A stretch of DNA of 64,000 bases, from NCBI GenBank assembly GCA_026182355.1, contig JAPFBL010000560.1:1-64000 (forward strand). The letters are read 5' to 3'. Positions 11,489 through 24,044 of the stretch are shown here, piece after piece (the stretch's first letter is position 1; each line of letters begins with the position of its first letter). Origin of the DNA: Hermatobates lingyangjiaoensis (lineage: Eukaryota > Arthropoda > Insecta > Hemiptera > Hermatobatidae). The translations under genes and the position numbers were made by a program. The notes beneath the pieces were generated by a model. That model ran no database searches and was not told where the DNA came from. It was given only the letters and a program-made list of their open reading frames with translations.

Positions 11489-11789
11489 GGGCTAGGTTAG
11501 CTCAGTGGTTAACGTACTCGTATCTGGACTGGTAGGTCCAGAGTTCGATCCCCACCTGGCCCTTGATTTATTCACGCAGAAAGTGAGTACGTCGTCCCTC
11601 GGAGAGGTCGTTAAGCTGTCGGTCCCGAGCCTGTACGAAGTCAGGTACTCGTTAAAGATCCCTACTCGAAATCCACTTGAGTTAGGCAAAATATAGGACT
11701 CCCAATGTACAATCACCGATCAAAAAAAAATCCGGTAAACAGCTGAGGTTATCACCCGCTAGGGGATCGGTTTAAACAATAAAAAAAAA
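11489..11789 (+). mobile_element. tRNA-derived SINE
   Basis: The first 75 bases form a tRNA-like head: GGCTAGG, A box TTAGCTCAGTGGTTA, B box GTTCGATCC, and a closing CCTGGCC that nearly pairs with the start. A non-tRNA body follows (CACGCAGAAAGTGAGTACG, then TAGGACTCCCAATGTAC), with an A-rich end. At least two more copies occur here (8128-8372 and 34955-35217), so it is a SINE rather than a tRNA gene. Confidence 0.85.
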
Positions 11790-12363
11790 CATTATTGCAA
11801 TACTACTTCTGGATGAATACATTTTGTGAATGAACATATAACTAAACCAATATAGGTTGTAATAATTTGATTTTTATTTATAGTAAAATGTACTATATAA
11901 ATAAAAAATAGCCTGTCTGTGGGGGAGTTCCGACCCGAGGTTGTAATTATTTTCCATGTAATTAAAATTCATTAAATTCATATTGGGATAAGTTAAATCT
12001 ATAAGATTTCAACTATTATAAAACTATAATTTTTGTTTTCTAATTTATCACAGCATAATATCAGATCGTGCATATAAAGCCTGGAGTTATTATCTCAGAG
12101 TGTATAGAGTGATTATCAATTATCAGTTAGCAATTTGCTTTAGTGCTCGCAAGGCTAATTAAAGGAAATATATTGCAGCATAACTTGTGGTCTTCCAATC
12201 TTAGATAGCATTTAGGTTTGGAAAGTTTGCAAACAATTTTCTGAAATTTTCTATTATCAGGATTAATCCAAATGTATCTAACATCTTTTCTATATTTTCT
12301 ATTAAAACTGTTTATATTATCTAAATCTGACCAGTAGAGTAAATATTTCACTTTATTCTAGAG

Positions 12364-12580
12364 CAAAAGTTCCCAAAGTGGGTTCCTTTAACGGACCGTC
12401 TGGAGTTCCGTGAAAAACATTTAGTCAAAAAATTTTTCTAAAAATTTTTTTTGTGGGTATGGATTTATTCTATATTTCTTGTGAATCATGAAATCGAATA
12501 ATGTTTATATCTACATGTACACATAAGTAGAAGTGGTCAAAATGTTATTCATATTTAGGATGAATCACTAGTCAGTTTTT
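12364..12580 (+). mobile_element. hAT element, left-end fragment
   Basis: AGTTCCCAAAGTGGGTTCC, then a GTCTGGAGTTCCGTGAAAAA stretch, match the left part of the complete hAT element at 20300-20998 through its GGATGAATCACT segment. Homology stops before the transposase remnant. Confidence 0.75.
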
Positions 12581-13188
12581 GATTCAAATATAGGAGGGTT
12601 GTAGTGGGCTTCATGATGCGACTAAAGGGTCTCACGTTATAAACCATCGATCTGTTGTGCTTTACTCATGGAATGACCAAAAGGTTGATAGACATGATAA
12701 CAAATCAAAACAGATCACTTCATGTGAAATATAAAAGAATTAAGCAAGTCGATTATATATCTCTTGTGCTCAACTAAAAATATTCCTCTCCTCCTTTCCC
12801 GTAGAACCTATTATGACATCTTATCCACATATAAATTACTAAATAATTCAATTCATTTACCTTATATCATTTCCCAACTAAGTTTTCATACATTTTAAAA
12901 ACGCACAAATTATTTCATGTTTTGATAAAAATAATACTTGCTTCATTCCCCATTGTCTTGTATGACGATGAAGTATAACGATCTGTATAATATGTCGGTA
13001 TTTTTTAATTGTGACATAAAGAAATGTAAAACAGTAATAAAACATCTTCTATAGATATCCATCATTTTGTTACAGTTTGTTCAACTGCCACTGACTCAAT
13101 CTTCTTTAATTTAGTTATTATTATTATTATTAAACACCTTTTTCTTCTTCTTGAAATTTGTTCGGTGTTAATATATGGAATGACCTTT

Positions 13189-13229
13189 TTGCCAACGTTT
13201 CATCTTTATTTTAAGACATCCTCAGGGCT
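13189..13229 (-). ncRNA. Candidate hammerhead ribozyme, helix III ACGU
   Basis: On the minus strand: GCC, CTGAGGA (complement of 13219-13225), one extra T, GTCTT/AAGAT helix II, GAA, ACGT, T, and then GGC pairing with the leading GCC. A partial inverted mate lies near 13395-13445, and related units lie at 53100-53250. Confidence 0.55.
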
Positions 13230-13810
13230 ATAAACTAACAAAAACAATGGAAATTTGTCATATCTATTTTATATTCATCATAAAAAATTCAAAAGTTTAA
13301 GTAATTTTTTTGAATTTTTTATGATGAATGTAAAGTAGATGTGACAAATGTCTATTGTGTTTGTAAAGTTTTAAAATAAATTGTTTTGAAAATATTTTAA
13401 AGTAAAGACGAAATTTTGGCTAAAGGTTGGCTATAAAGATTCCCTGAGCAAAATTCCAAGAAGAAGAAAAAAGTGTTTATTAGTAACTGTGGTCAAGAAA
13501 ACAATACCTTATTATTATTATTATTTTTGTGTGTAATTGGTGTTTGTTAGTATACTATACATAAATAATAGGTCTCGCAGTGTAAAAGAATTTTAAACTG
13601 GTTCTTTAACTTTTTGTTTAAAAGAATTTAAACAAATCTGGTTGGAAAACATTTGACTTATGTTTAACTATTTGTTAACATAACTAGACATATAATGAAA
13701 TTATTAATATTCATTATATAATGTGATAATATGAAATATTATAATGAAAATTATTATTCATCTCATTATTTTACCGCGGAAAACAATTAAACAACACAAT
13801 ATCAAAAATA

Positions 13811-14028
13811 TTAATGCGTCATATAAGAAAAAAAACTAAAACAATTATTGCTATAGAGCCCTCTCTCATGTTGTAATTTCCTTCTAAAGTCTCTGTGAGT
13901 TTTTGTTAATAAGCAAAAAGCAAAAGAATTTGTAATGTTTAGATAGAATCCCAGATAATCCCCGAGGGCCTCATAGAAACACGTGCTGGGCCGTTTGTGG
14001 CCCGCGGGCCGCAGATTGCCCATGCCTG
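13811..14028 (-). mobile_element. hAT-type transposon end
   Basis: On the minus strand it begins CAGGCATGGGCAATCTGCGG and continues into GCCCGCGGGCC, the kind of terminus seen in hAT DNA transposons. The opposite terminus was not located. An open frame inside (13811-14023) has no recognisable domain. Confidence 0.5.
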
Positions 14029-14804
14029 ATATAAAGTGATGTCATTGTTATTGTGGCAAGAAATTGTTATTGTTATTTCGTAACACTAAATCTACACTTT
14101 CACTTTTCAAAGATATTATTACTGCTTTAGTCATGTTAATGATATTATACAGCTTGAGGTAATGTGTGAAACAGTTCCAGGCTAGTGTCCAAGAAGAAAA
14201 GCGGGTGTTTTAGTTGGTAGTCTGGTTTACTGAGCACAACTATTTACCCAGCACAATGTGCGTAAACGCATTTCACCTCCTTACCCAAAAAAAAAAAAAA
14301 AATGCATATTATATGACATTATATGCATTTAAAAAATGAAAACAATAGGATGTTGATAGCCAGTTGTAGGCTATTCAAACATATATTTCTTTCTTAAATC
14401 AGATATTTACCAGTAAGGTTTGGTAACAATACGACATTGGGCATATTTAAACCAATTGACTCTATAACCGTTTAATGCGTGTTAGTGGTCTCATAGCTGC
14501 TAAATGCCGTTCAATTTTCAGTAAACGATGCATGAGTGGTTTCTGCTCTAAGTGTGACATAATAGCTTTAACAGAATGACATAATCGATTAGCTAATCAA
14601 AAACCTGTCACTTCCATCGTTGCACTTCAAAATGATTATCAATCTCATCTGGGAGCTCAACAGTGTGTGCATAATGCATTTCATCTCATTACACCAAAAA
14701 AAAAAAAAAAAAAAAAAAAACTAGAAGTAACTGACACTCACTTGTCAGTGGTGTTATGGTATAAAGATTTCTTATATTGCAGGCTTGATGTCAGAATTTT
14801 GCAT

Positions 14805-15200
14805 TTTATGTAGTCATCATGATTACCATGATTGACTACAATCATGGTAGTCATGATTTGTATTGACTACAATCATGGTAGTCATGATTTGTATTGACTA
14901 CAATCATGGTAGTCATGATTTGTATTGACTACAATCATGATGTATGACTCAATGATGTTTGATTTGACTACAATCATGGTAGTTATTATATAATCTGGAA
15001 TATGATTTTGATTGACTACAATCATGGTGATCATGATTTTTATTGACTACAATCATGATAATCATGATTTTGATTGACTACAATCCTGGTAATCATGATT
15101 TTGACTGACTACATAATGGTTATCATGATTTGATTAACTACAAGCATGGTAATCATGATTTTGATTGACTACAAGCATGGTAATCATGATTTTGATTGAT
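14805..15200. repeat. Minisatellite of about 31 bp
   Basis: About twelve units with the core GACTACAATCATGGTAGTCA, each itself partly palindromic (ATGACTACCATGATTGTAGTC on the other strand). Later units drift to GTAATCATGATTTTGATT. Confidence 0.9.
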
Positions 15201-15923
15201 TAGTCAAATTGTGCGGTCTACTCAAATAATCTATGAGGAGTAACATTAGCAGACCTCGTTTTTTCTTTAGCTAATGTAGTGACTAGTCCCAGTAGGAATT
15301 GTACCGTTAAACTTTGTAACTAGAAATTTCAGCATGCATTTTATTATTGATGCTGTATGATTCTTATGCCAGGTATATTTTTTACCTAAGAAATTTACAC
15401 ATTGATGGATTATTCTTTTCTCAATCCACTTTTTTGCAAACTCCATTTCAATTTTAGCGTTGTGATTGACTGGCAACTGTAGAATGGGGTAATATTTTTT
15501 AACCTAAATTGAGTTAATTCCTAATCTGGTATTAGGGTGCACTCGTGAATTAGACATTGTAACAGAACAATAGAGATAAAATTTAGATGGGATTTGAGTC
15601 CTCGACTATAATATAAACTATATAAACTATAATAAGCATTCTATTATATATTTTAAAACAGAATTGACTAATAGTAATCGGTACTATTTGGAAGTATGTA
15701 ACTTTACTTAATCTTATTACATGATACATAAAATGTTGAATTGACAATTTTATGTAATAAAAAATACAATATATATAATTATCGAGGCTCAACAGCGATT
15801 ATTCAATGTTAATGATATAAGTGATTGATAATTGAGCCAGTTAACTAAAGGAATATAAACTATGTCACAAAAAAAAATAACTTAAATCATGCTTTTATAT
15901 TGTTGACGTCACGTTTATATCAA

Positions 15924-15990
15924 CAGTGGCATAGCAAGAGCAAGGGGATCCACCCCGGACGGCACGTGCTAGGGTTGCATTTACAGGTTG
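15924..15990 (+). mobile_element. hAT-like terminus
   Basis: CAGTGGCATAGCAAGAGCAA, then CCACCCCGGACGGCACGTGC, resembles the inverted terminus at 54300-54350 (CAGTGGCGTAGCAAAGGGGA on the minus strand). The two are probably ends of the same non-autonomous family. Boundaries on the inner side are unclear. Confidence 0.5.
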
Positions 15991-16139
15991 TAAAAAAAGA
16001 AAACAATTAAAGTAATAAAAAACTAACAAACAATTTCAAATTGTATACCAAAATGAGTTCTTAATGTCGTAATCTTTTTTATGATTTATATCTGTAATAC
16101 TGCTTTTAAACGAATTTTTCAACTGTAATTTAGCAAATT

Positions 16140-16870
16140 AAAAATAAATATATTTTAAATTTTTCAAAAAATATTGAAAGTGGTTGAAAGTTTATTATAG
16201 TTGTTTGCGTAGCCAGTTAATTTAATTTAACAATTTTTTCAAAAATACTTTTTTTAAAAGTGGTTGAAAGTTTATTATATTTGTTTGCGTAGCCAGTTAA
16301 TTTAATTTAACAATTTTTTCAAAAATACTTTTTTAAAAGTGGTTGAAAGTTTATTATATTTCTTTGCGTAGCCAGTTAATTTAATTTAACAATTTTTTCA
16401 AAAATACTTTTTTAAAAGTGTTTGAAAGTTTATTATATTTGTTTGCGTAGCCAGTTAATTTAATTTAACAATTTTTTCAAAAATACTTTTTTAAAAGTGT
16501 TTGAAAGTTTATTATATTTGTTTGCGTAGTCAGTTAATTTAATTTAACAATTTTTTCAAAAAAACTCTTTTAAAAGTGGTTGAAAGTTTATTATATTTGT
16601 TTGCGTAGCCAGTTAATTTAATTTAACAATTTTTTCAAAAATATCTTTTTGATAGGGGTTGAAAGTTTATTATATTTGTTTACGTAGCCAGTTAATTTAA
16701 TTTAACAATTGTTTCAAAAATATTTTTTGGAAAGTGGTTGAAAGTTTATTATATTTGTTTGCGTGTGCAGTTAATTTAATTTAACAATTTTTTCAAAAAT
16801 ATTTTTTTGAAAGTGATTGAAAGTTTATTATATTTGTTTACGTGTGCAGTTAATATAATTTAACAATTTT
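16140..16870. repeat. Tandem repeat of about 78-80 bp, nine units
   Basis: Units contain GTTGAAAGTTTATTATATTT, GCGTAGCCAGTTAATTTAAT and a TTTTTTCAAAAATACTTTT tail. The following sequence (16870-17050) is homologous to 21460-21660, where only one unit is present, so the array expanded inside a dispersed repeat. Confidence 0.9.
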
Positions 16871-17787
16871 TTTTATAATTTCATTGATGCGTTTTTGTTT
16901 TGAAAAATCATTGTTTTTTTTTATAACTGTATGTGTATACGAGTAATGTAATACCATGAAAGTATAGGACTAATAACAGCATTCTAATATTAGATCCTTG
17001 ATTGTAATTCCATGAAAATAAATATTTTGAGGACTTTCTAGAATTTTTGATGTCAACGGCTTATCAATGCCAGTGAGGCTTGGTTTGGGGGGGGGGGGGA
17101 TCGTACAATCTGGTGGCAAGAACGGTTCCTAATCCAGTGATTTCATAGGCTTATAACATTTTCATAAAAATATATAAAGATAATACACTTAAGAATTGAC
17201 CAATAGTAATCGGTACTGTTTGACTAGAAAAGCAAATATATTTATTGCAGATCTTGGAAAGTTCTTTTATCATTTATAAATTCATATTCGTTCAACAATT
17301 AACTCTAAAAACAAGCAAATATGTTTGTTAAACTAAAGAAAACAATAACTTTCTATTAATTGAATGTTATTGTTTTTTTTAATTCATTCTATATGATATT
17401 TATTAAACATTTAAACCGAAGAAAATAGTTTTTAAAATGATTTTGAAAATAAAATAGAGTGAGAAGAGATTAAAAAATACGTCATACTCATTTCAAAAAG
17501 TTCAACTGATAGCTTTAGTTGGAATACTGGAAGAAAATAATACAACTGAAATGTAATCTTAACTTATGATGACTGACTCAGGGTCAAACCAAGTTAAATA
17601 ACCTTAAATCACCTTTAGCATAGCGAAATTATGGAAGAAAGACACAATGGATGGGAGATTAGACAAATTGAATGACAAGACAAATGTTCATAGAAATAAT
17701 GAATTTCATTACATAATAAGTATGATTATCTAAACACCTCCATTACATGATTCATGCAGGATAGAACACAACCAAACTAATACTTTA

Positions 17788-18078
17788 AATTAATATTAGA
17801 AATAGAAAAAACCGTCATACCTCGTAAGTTGATATCGGAAACGTTGGAGCGCTTTCGGATCTTGTCCATCTTCGTTCGCAACTAATCTATGGGGCTATTG
17901 TCAAGGGGTTTTATAGTTGTGTCCACTGCTGTCTAGATATTGTTATTTCATCTTATGGCGTTATGGCCCCATAGATTAGTTGCGAACGAAGATGGACAAG
18001 ATCCGAAAGCGCTCCAACATCTTCGATATCAACTTACGAGGTATGACGGTTTTTTCTATTTCCAATATTAATCATATT
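17788..18078. repeat. Long palindromic PLE-related unit
   Basis: The arms (about 17788-17905 and 17965-18078) are reverse complements. They share AATATTAGAAATAGAAAAAA outermost and GATTAGTTGCGAACGAAGAT innermost. A hammerhead-like stretch has GGA/TCC, GAA and self-complementary AGCGCT, and GTTG/CAAC can pair as helix I, but the CUGANGA box is degraded to ACGAAGA. Confidence 0.75.
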
Positions 18079-18649
18079 AACCTCAGTGGTAATAACAATA
18101 TGCATGTATTTAATACTTTAAACTTACGGTGGAAGTTGAAATTGAAGTTTTATTATACATTAATATACTTAAATTTGATGACAAAGCATAGCAAGTTGTA
18201 AGTCCGTTTTTGAAGGGATTGATTTGATTGGTCAAATTGTGCTGTCTACTCAAATAATCTACGAGTATGAGGAGTAACATTATAAACTGAAAACCATTTC
18301 ACAATAAACTCCTTCATCTTACTTGTCAAGTGATCTTGCTTTCGTAAACAATCCACAATCTCAAAGTCATTGTATAAATCTTGGCACAACACAGTCTTTG
18401 TTGTATTTATCCATTTATTAATCATTTTCAAATTTATAAAAGTACGCAATTCCTTCTTCAGTTAATTTTGTAATTGTTGTTTCATACTTCAACATACTGT
18501 GTTCCTTTAAATGGTGGCAATTTTTTTGTTTGGATTCTCGTTTTTTATTTACTAGTAAAGTGACTTATTCCAAATGCCAATAACCACTGAGAAGATACAA
18601 GTAAATTAGAAAACGGGGGCCAGGTTAGCTCAATTTTAGCTAACAAATA

Positions 18650-18945
18650 TAGCTAAATATATGAGCCGCTTATTTTGAAAGTGGCCTAATTCCATTTATG
18701 TTAAAATCGAGATATTTAAGGGTTTGCGTTTTACAAAATTTAAAAATATTGTCATTTTATTTATCAACTAATTTTTGTTATAAAAAAAATTAGTAATTTT
18801 AAATAAATTTTGTACAATTTGCTGCAAAAGGTAAAGATAACGTAAAAATGTAATTATTTAAATAGCTAGCTAAATTTTTTTGGAAAATGGAATTAGGCCA
18901 CTTTCAAAATAAACGGCTCATATATGCATTTAAAAACTTTATGTC
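18650..18945. mobile_element. MITE-like inverted repeat element
   Basis: Ends read ATATGAGCCGCTTATTTTGA and the reverse complement of TCAAAATAAACGGCTCATAT, with GGCCTAATTCCAT within the arms. It is about 295 bp and has no coding capacity. Confidence 0.65.
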
Positions 18946-19180
18946 TGATTCCACTTGATTTAACTTGGTCGAATATTTTTCCATATTTTGAAATTTTCTC
19001 TTCATTTCTGGGTTTAACTTAAAAATTAAATCACCATATTTTTTTAAATTGAACTTGAATACAGAAATGAAGAAAGGTTTCGAAATTTGGAAAAATATTC
19101 GACGAAGTTAAATCAAGTGGAATCAGACATAAAGTTTTTAAATGCATGTCTGAAGAAGGACTGCTCCCAACTTTTACTAA
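18930..19180. repeat. Palindrome ending in a PLE N-terminal fragment and (TA)n
   Basis: The left and right arms share AAAACTTTATGTCTGATTCC and ATTTAACTT(G/C)GTCGAATATT. The right arm continues into GAAGAAGGACTGCTCCCAAC (EEGLLPTFT in one frame) and TA repeats at 19180, the same end point as other PLE fragments. Confidence 0.6.
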
Positions 19181-19427
19181 TATATATATATATATATAAT
19201 ATATAATTATAAATTAATAAAATAAACAAGAAACACAGAAAGACACAGACATAACTCACATCGATATTTCAACCATCGTCGTCATCAAGAGGTGTGAAGG
19301 GCGAAGAGCGAAGAGTCCCGCAGGAAGGCAGGGCGGCGACTCTGTCTTATATATATAAATAAATATCAAGATTAATATAAAATATATATATATAAATTAT
19401 TATATATATAATAACACATATATATAT

Positions 19428-19515
19428 AATGATCAAACCACAATAAGAAAATGGGAAAGCAAGACCTTTCAACCGTAACAAGCGGTCTTCGTCAGAGTCA
19501 AAAACCCAACTCTTT
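19428..19515 (-). repeat. GAUC-type hammerhead unit
   Basis: GATCAAACCACAATAAGAAA to AGTCAAAAACCCAACT, with the core complement TCGTCAG at 19489-19495. The helix III region is shortened (GACCTTTC instead of AGATCTTTC), so this copy is probably inactive. Confidence 0.6.
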
Positions 19516-19884
19516 TTATATATATATATTATATAAATTATATAACATCATATTATATATATAATATTATATTATACATAAAAATAATATAATATACAGT
19601 TAGATCTATATATTCTACGGTATTTTTCTTTGAATTTTTTTTATTTATAAATTAATCTAAATAAGTTAACAATCACACTTCACAGATCTGATAAGAATAA
19701 GCAATTGCTTCAGCAAAGATAAAGATCATATTTCAGCGGTTAGGAAAAGGAAAGTGTTTTTCTTTTTACTGAATAGTTGCACAAGGAATGTAGAAACATG
19801 ATTAGTCAAGACTTTGGTAAAAAGCCTTACAAAACGTTAAGTGAAATCCAACAGAATTGCTTTTTGAGTCAAACATGGAAGATG

Positions 19885-20245
19885 CGATTATAATCACTTT
19901 CCTAAGAATTACAATTAAAAATCTATTGTTATTGACGTTGTACACTTAGATGCGATTATAATCACTTTCCTAAAAATTACAATTAAAAATCTATTGTTAT
20001 TGACTTTGTAGACTTAGATGCGATTATAATGACTTTCCTAAGAATTACAATTAAAAATCTATTGTTATTGACTTTGTAGATTTTTTTTTCTTTTAGATGC
20101 GATTTAATCACTTTCCTGAAGAAAATTACAATTAGAAAATCCTAATTGTTTTGGAACTTCTGTAGACTTAGATGCGATTATAATGACTTTCCTAAGAATT
20201 ACAATTAAAAATCTATTGTTATTGACTTTGTAAACTTATTTTTTT
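19885..20245. repeat. Tandem repeat of about 75-80 bp, five units
   Basis: Units begin AGATGCGATTATAATCACTT and contain AATTACAATTAAAAATCTAT, then TGTTATTGACTTTGTAGACT. The fourth unit carries several small indels. Confidence 0.85.
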
Positions 20246-20299
20246 TGCTTTTTACCAGGACAGGATTTAACTATAACCTGAAAAAAATAAAGCTTAGCG

Positions 20300-20998
20300 C
20301 AAGGTTCCTGAAGTGGGTTCCGCGGAACCCAGGGGTTCCTTAACAGACTGTCTGGGGTTCCGTGAAAAACATTTAGTAAAAACATTTTTCTAAAAATTTT
20401 GTTTGTGGGTATAGATTTATTCTATATTTCTTGTGAATAATGTTTATATCTACATATAACCATAAGTAGAAGTAGTCAAAATTTTATTCATATTTAGGAT
20501 GAATCACTTGTAAGTTTTTGGAACTATCTGATTCCCGAATTTCCTGCTCTTGCAAAAGTAGTACTTCACACATTGCTGCTACTTCCCACTACCTACTTAT
20601 GTGAAACTGGATTTTCCCTTTAAACTGTCATAGAAACCAAATACCGAAATAGACTTAATGCTGGGGCTAACTTGAGAATCAAACTCTCAACTATAAAGCC
20701 AAAAATGATTACAAAACAAACTCTGTGTTAAAATTGCTAGTATTCTATTTTATGTGTTATGCACTTGTGGAAAATATGAAAATTAAAATCTTTTTAGTTT
20801 TTAATTTTTATTCGAATAAGATACATTTCAGTAATTTTACTTTTTTAATTGTTTTTAAACATACATACTATTTAAAATGGCATATGAAAATACTCGTATC
20901 TATATTATGATTGTATAAAATCATTAGAATCTGGGGTTCCCGGGAAAGTTACTAGAACCAAAAAGGGTTTCGCATCGAAAAAAGTTTCCAAAATTCTG
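20300..20998 (+). mobile_element. Non-autonomous hAT transposon with intact target duplication
   Basis: An 8-bp direct repeat, GCTTAGCG, lies at 20292-20299 and 20999-21006. The element begins CAAGGTTCCTGAA and ends with the complement of CAGAATTTTGGAA, related to the CAGTGGTTCCCAAAG ends of its relatives here. At 699 bp it retains a remnant of the hAT C-terminal dimerisation region (about 20540-20690): LLPTTYLCETGFSL, an in-frame stop, then KYRNRLNAGANLRIKLS. It cannot encode a transposase. Relatives lie at 12364, 55070-57040 and 63788. Confidence 0.85.
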
Positions 20999-21364
20999 GC
21001 TTAGCGCATCAAGCCTCCGGAGGCCTTAACCTCCTCAGTAGTATAAAATTTGAAATTACAATATATCTGTGTACCACATTATATACACATTAATTCTATA
21101 ATATAATAATTTTTATTTTTTATTCCATTAAAAAACGAATAAATATTATAAAAACGAAAATATATTTTATAATATTATATTTAATAAACGAAAATATAAT
21201 ATTTATAAATATTATAAAACGAAACAAATTCAGTTTTATTTCGTTAATGCTGAAATAAAACTGAAAAAGCGGTTGTAGTAAACATTAATTAATCTGCAGA
21301 TAAATAGAAAACTTAGGGCTTCAGTAAAGCTAAATCTGTCTCAGCTTCTAAGATAATTTGCAAA

Positions 21365-21665
21365 TTCAACATAAATATATTTTAAATTTTTCAAAATTGT
21401 TCTTTTGAAAGTGCTTGAAAGTTTATTATAGTTGTTTGGGTAGCCAGTTAATTTAATTTAAAAATTTTTTTTATGATTTGATAAATGTGTTTTTGTTTTG
21501 AAAAATCATTGTTTTTTTTATGACTTTATGTGTATACGAGTAATGTAATAACATGAAAGTATGGGTCTAATAACAACATTCTAAAATTTGATCTTTGATT
21601 GGTATTCCATGAAAATAAATATTTTGAGGACTTTCTAGAATTTTGGAAGTTAACGGATTACGGAC
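21365..21665. repeat. Dispersed repeat, single-unit copy
   Basis: Homologous to the 16140-17050 repeat, including TGTGTATACGAGTAATGTAA and AATATTTTGAGGACTTTCTA, but with one tandem unit instead of about nine. Confidence 0.75.
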
Positions 21666-22084
21666 AGCAGGGCTGGAGTTTGGAGGAGGGGAGGGGGTAA
21701 ATCTTACGACTGTGCAGCAAAAATGGTTTCTGCTCAACTGATGTACGGTAATCTCTCGCTAGTTCGCGGTTCAGTTTTCGCGGGTTCAGTGTTTTACGGG
21801 GTCCTGAAATATTCAGTTAAAAATTAAAAAAAATAAAAAAATATTCAACTGTATTGCTGTAAAAAATAAAAATATACAACTCGCAATGAAAAAGTACAGT
21901 AGTTTAGTATTAGAGAAGAAAATATACAGGATTCTTCTTGTACGATCGAGAAAGATATCAAACAACCAGTGACTTGCTGGGTCAAAATATATTCTACACC
22001 ATTTATAAAAGGCTAATAACAGCTATTAAAAATATTCAACAAAGACTAAAAATTAATGAAAATATTAAAATATAATCTAATTAA

Positions 22085-22185
22085 AAAATAATATTTATTT
22101 ACAATATAATATAATATTGTAATATAATATAATATATATATTATATATATTATTATATATATTATAATATATAATATAATATTGT
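22085..22185. repeat. TATAATAT low-complexity tract
   Basis: Irregular ATATAATAT/TATATTAT repetition with no coding content. Confidence 0.85.
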
Positions 22186-22473
22186 AACAAGAGAATAATA
22201 AAAATATAAAAATATTAAGTTGAAATTAATAAAAAAATAACCAGAGATGTTTCCTTTGATCTGATTGGCTAATTCATATCGCCCAACTTCCAGTTTACCA
22301 TGCCATCCACACCCTTGTGAATCTATGAACTACACATTAGTCTTTGTTGAGAATTATTTCTTAATTTTTTCTTTTTGTTTTTGTGGTTGGAAACCAACCA
22401 GTCTCTCCATGTCGGAGACTCCACAGACAGAGTATCTAACCGTCTCCGAACCAGTGCGCTTGGTTTCCCTCTC

Positions 22474-22516
22474 TTATATCTCCTGAAGACGGTTCAAACC
22501 GAAAATTAGAGACTGT
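22474..22516 (+). ncRNA. Candidate hammerhead ribozyme, helix III AAUU
   Basis: CTGAAGA at 22483-22489, one extra C, GGTT/AACC, GAA, AATT, A, then GAGA, which can pair with bases upstream of the core (TATCTC). Upstream, a palindromic remnant (GTCTCCATGTCGGAGACTCC...CCGTCTCCGAACC) is eroded. Confidence 0.5.
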
Positions 22517-24044
22517 AAGTGTGTGCTTTTAATTTCTCGTGTGTTTTTTTTTCTATATTGAACTATATATAAATGAATAATTAACAATAAACACGTAAAA
22601 AAAATAAAATAAAAGAGTGGAGAAGCCACCCATTGGTGATACTCCATATAAATTATTCTGATCACTTGAAATTATTTAGCATTGCTGAGTAGATCTCGGG
22701 GTCAACATCTTTTTGGCCTTCTAACAGAGTTTGTAGGAATCAGGTAGAATGATAATTCCTGAATTAAAGAGTTTAGGTTGGTGGATAAAGATTTATGAAA
22801 TTTTTAGAATGAAATGGTAACATTATAAACATAAAAGGGAGCTTGTACAATTTTGCAAAGGATTATGGACTCAGCCTCCCAAATTTCGAGTTCGTAAGTC
22901 CAAGTCAGTTTAAGTATTGTAGTATACATCAGGCTATTGTTGTTTAGAGAAAATTTTATCTTTTGTCAAGAAGTCTGCATCTCATTAGGTCCTGTTCGAA
23001 ACATTTTTAAAATTACTGTTGACGCATTTTTCAGAACACGTCACTATTGGCCTTTACGAAGTGGTGAACTCCTCTAAGAGTTGATATAATCAAAAGCACC
23101 ATTCCTAATACACTTTTAGTAATCATCCCACCCTGACTGTATGACTTGTAATTAATCACTATGTGAAAACTAAAAAAAAAAAAAGGGAAAAAGCAATTCA
23201 TTAATTCTAAACCAATTATATGAATAACCAGGAGCACATCTTGATTCCAGATTAAAGATTTCTTTCCAAGAAAATAAATACAAATGTCTGACTAATGATG
23301 AACTATTATGTAATGGTTTACACAATACCTATGCCATAACTAGAGGAAAAAAGACGTTTCACTGGAAGTTTTTTAAGAAGTATAACTCGTTCTGATAGCA
23401 GTGGAGATAATGAGAGTTTCAAAGTGTTCTGATGAGTCAACACAAAATGAAAGAGGATTAAGAAAGCTAATCTAGAGTTTTTTTACTTTAAACTTTACTA
23501 AAGTAAACATATTCTTATGCTCTTTAAACATGAACTTGTTATCTTGTTTAATTGTAATGTAATGTTACAATTACAACTAATTACAACCTAATATTGTCAA
23601 TTTTCGTTATGATTCATCAAATGATGTTATCAGTAATGTGTTCAACAGTTTTCAGATTCAATTTGAAACGAAAACGTTTACATTTTAAAGTAAAATTAAC
23701 GTTTTCTTTATCAAAAACGCTGATTTTTTTCCAGATAATGGAATTTTAGTTTAATAATATACTAAATTACATCCCTTAAGGTATTTTAGTTTAGGAAAGA
23801 AAAAAATGGAGTCTACAAACTCATAATGAGTAAAAAAAGTAACTTCTAAAAACTGTAGAGCACATCTACAATGTGAGAAATACTTTCTAGTATAATATAA
23901 ATGTTGATCCAACAACAATGTGACCTATAGCGTATACACTAACTAAATATGCACATCCACCCACTGACTCACTCTCTCATTATCCCTATTGCTCTCTTAC
24001 ATTCTCTCTCCCTCTCTCCTCTCTCTCACAAAATATATATATAT

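Noticed and set aside
11489..11563. Functional tRNA gene
   Set aside because: The head has A and B boxes and near-complete acceptor pairing, but a SINE body follows and the same composite occurs at 8128-8372 and 34955-35217.
12127..12351. 74-residue minus-strand frame as a gene
   Set aside because: Protein-like composition, but no recognisable motif, no splice context and no relation to neighbouring features.
13950..14028. CpG-rich promoter from the GGCCCGCGGGCC block
   Set aside because: The block is part of a hAT-type terminus (CAGGCATGGGCAA start on the minus strand), and no gene starts nearby.
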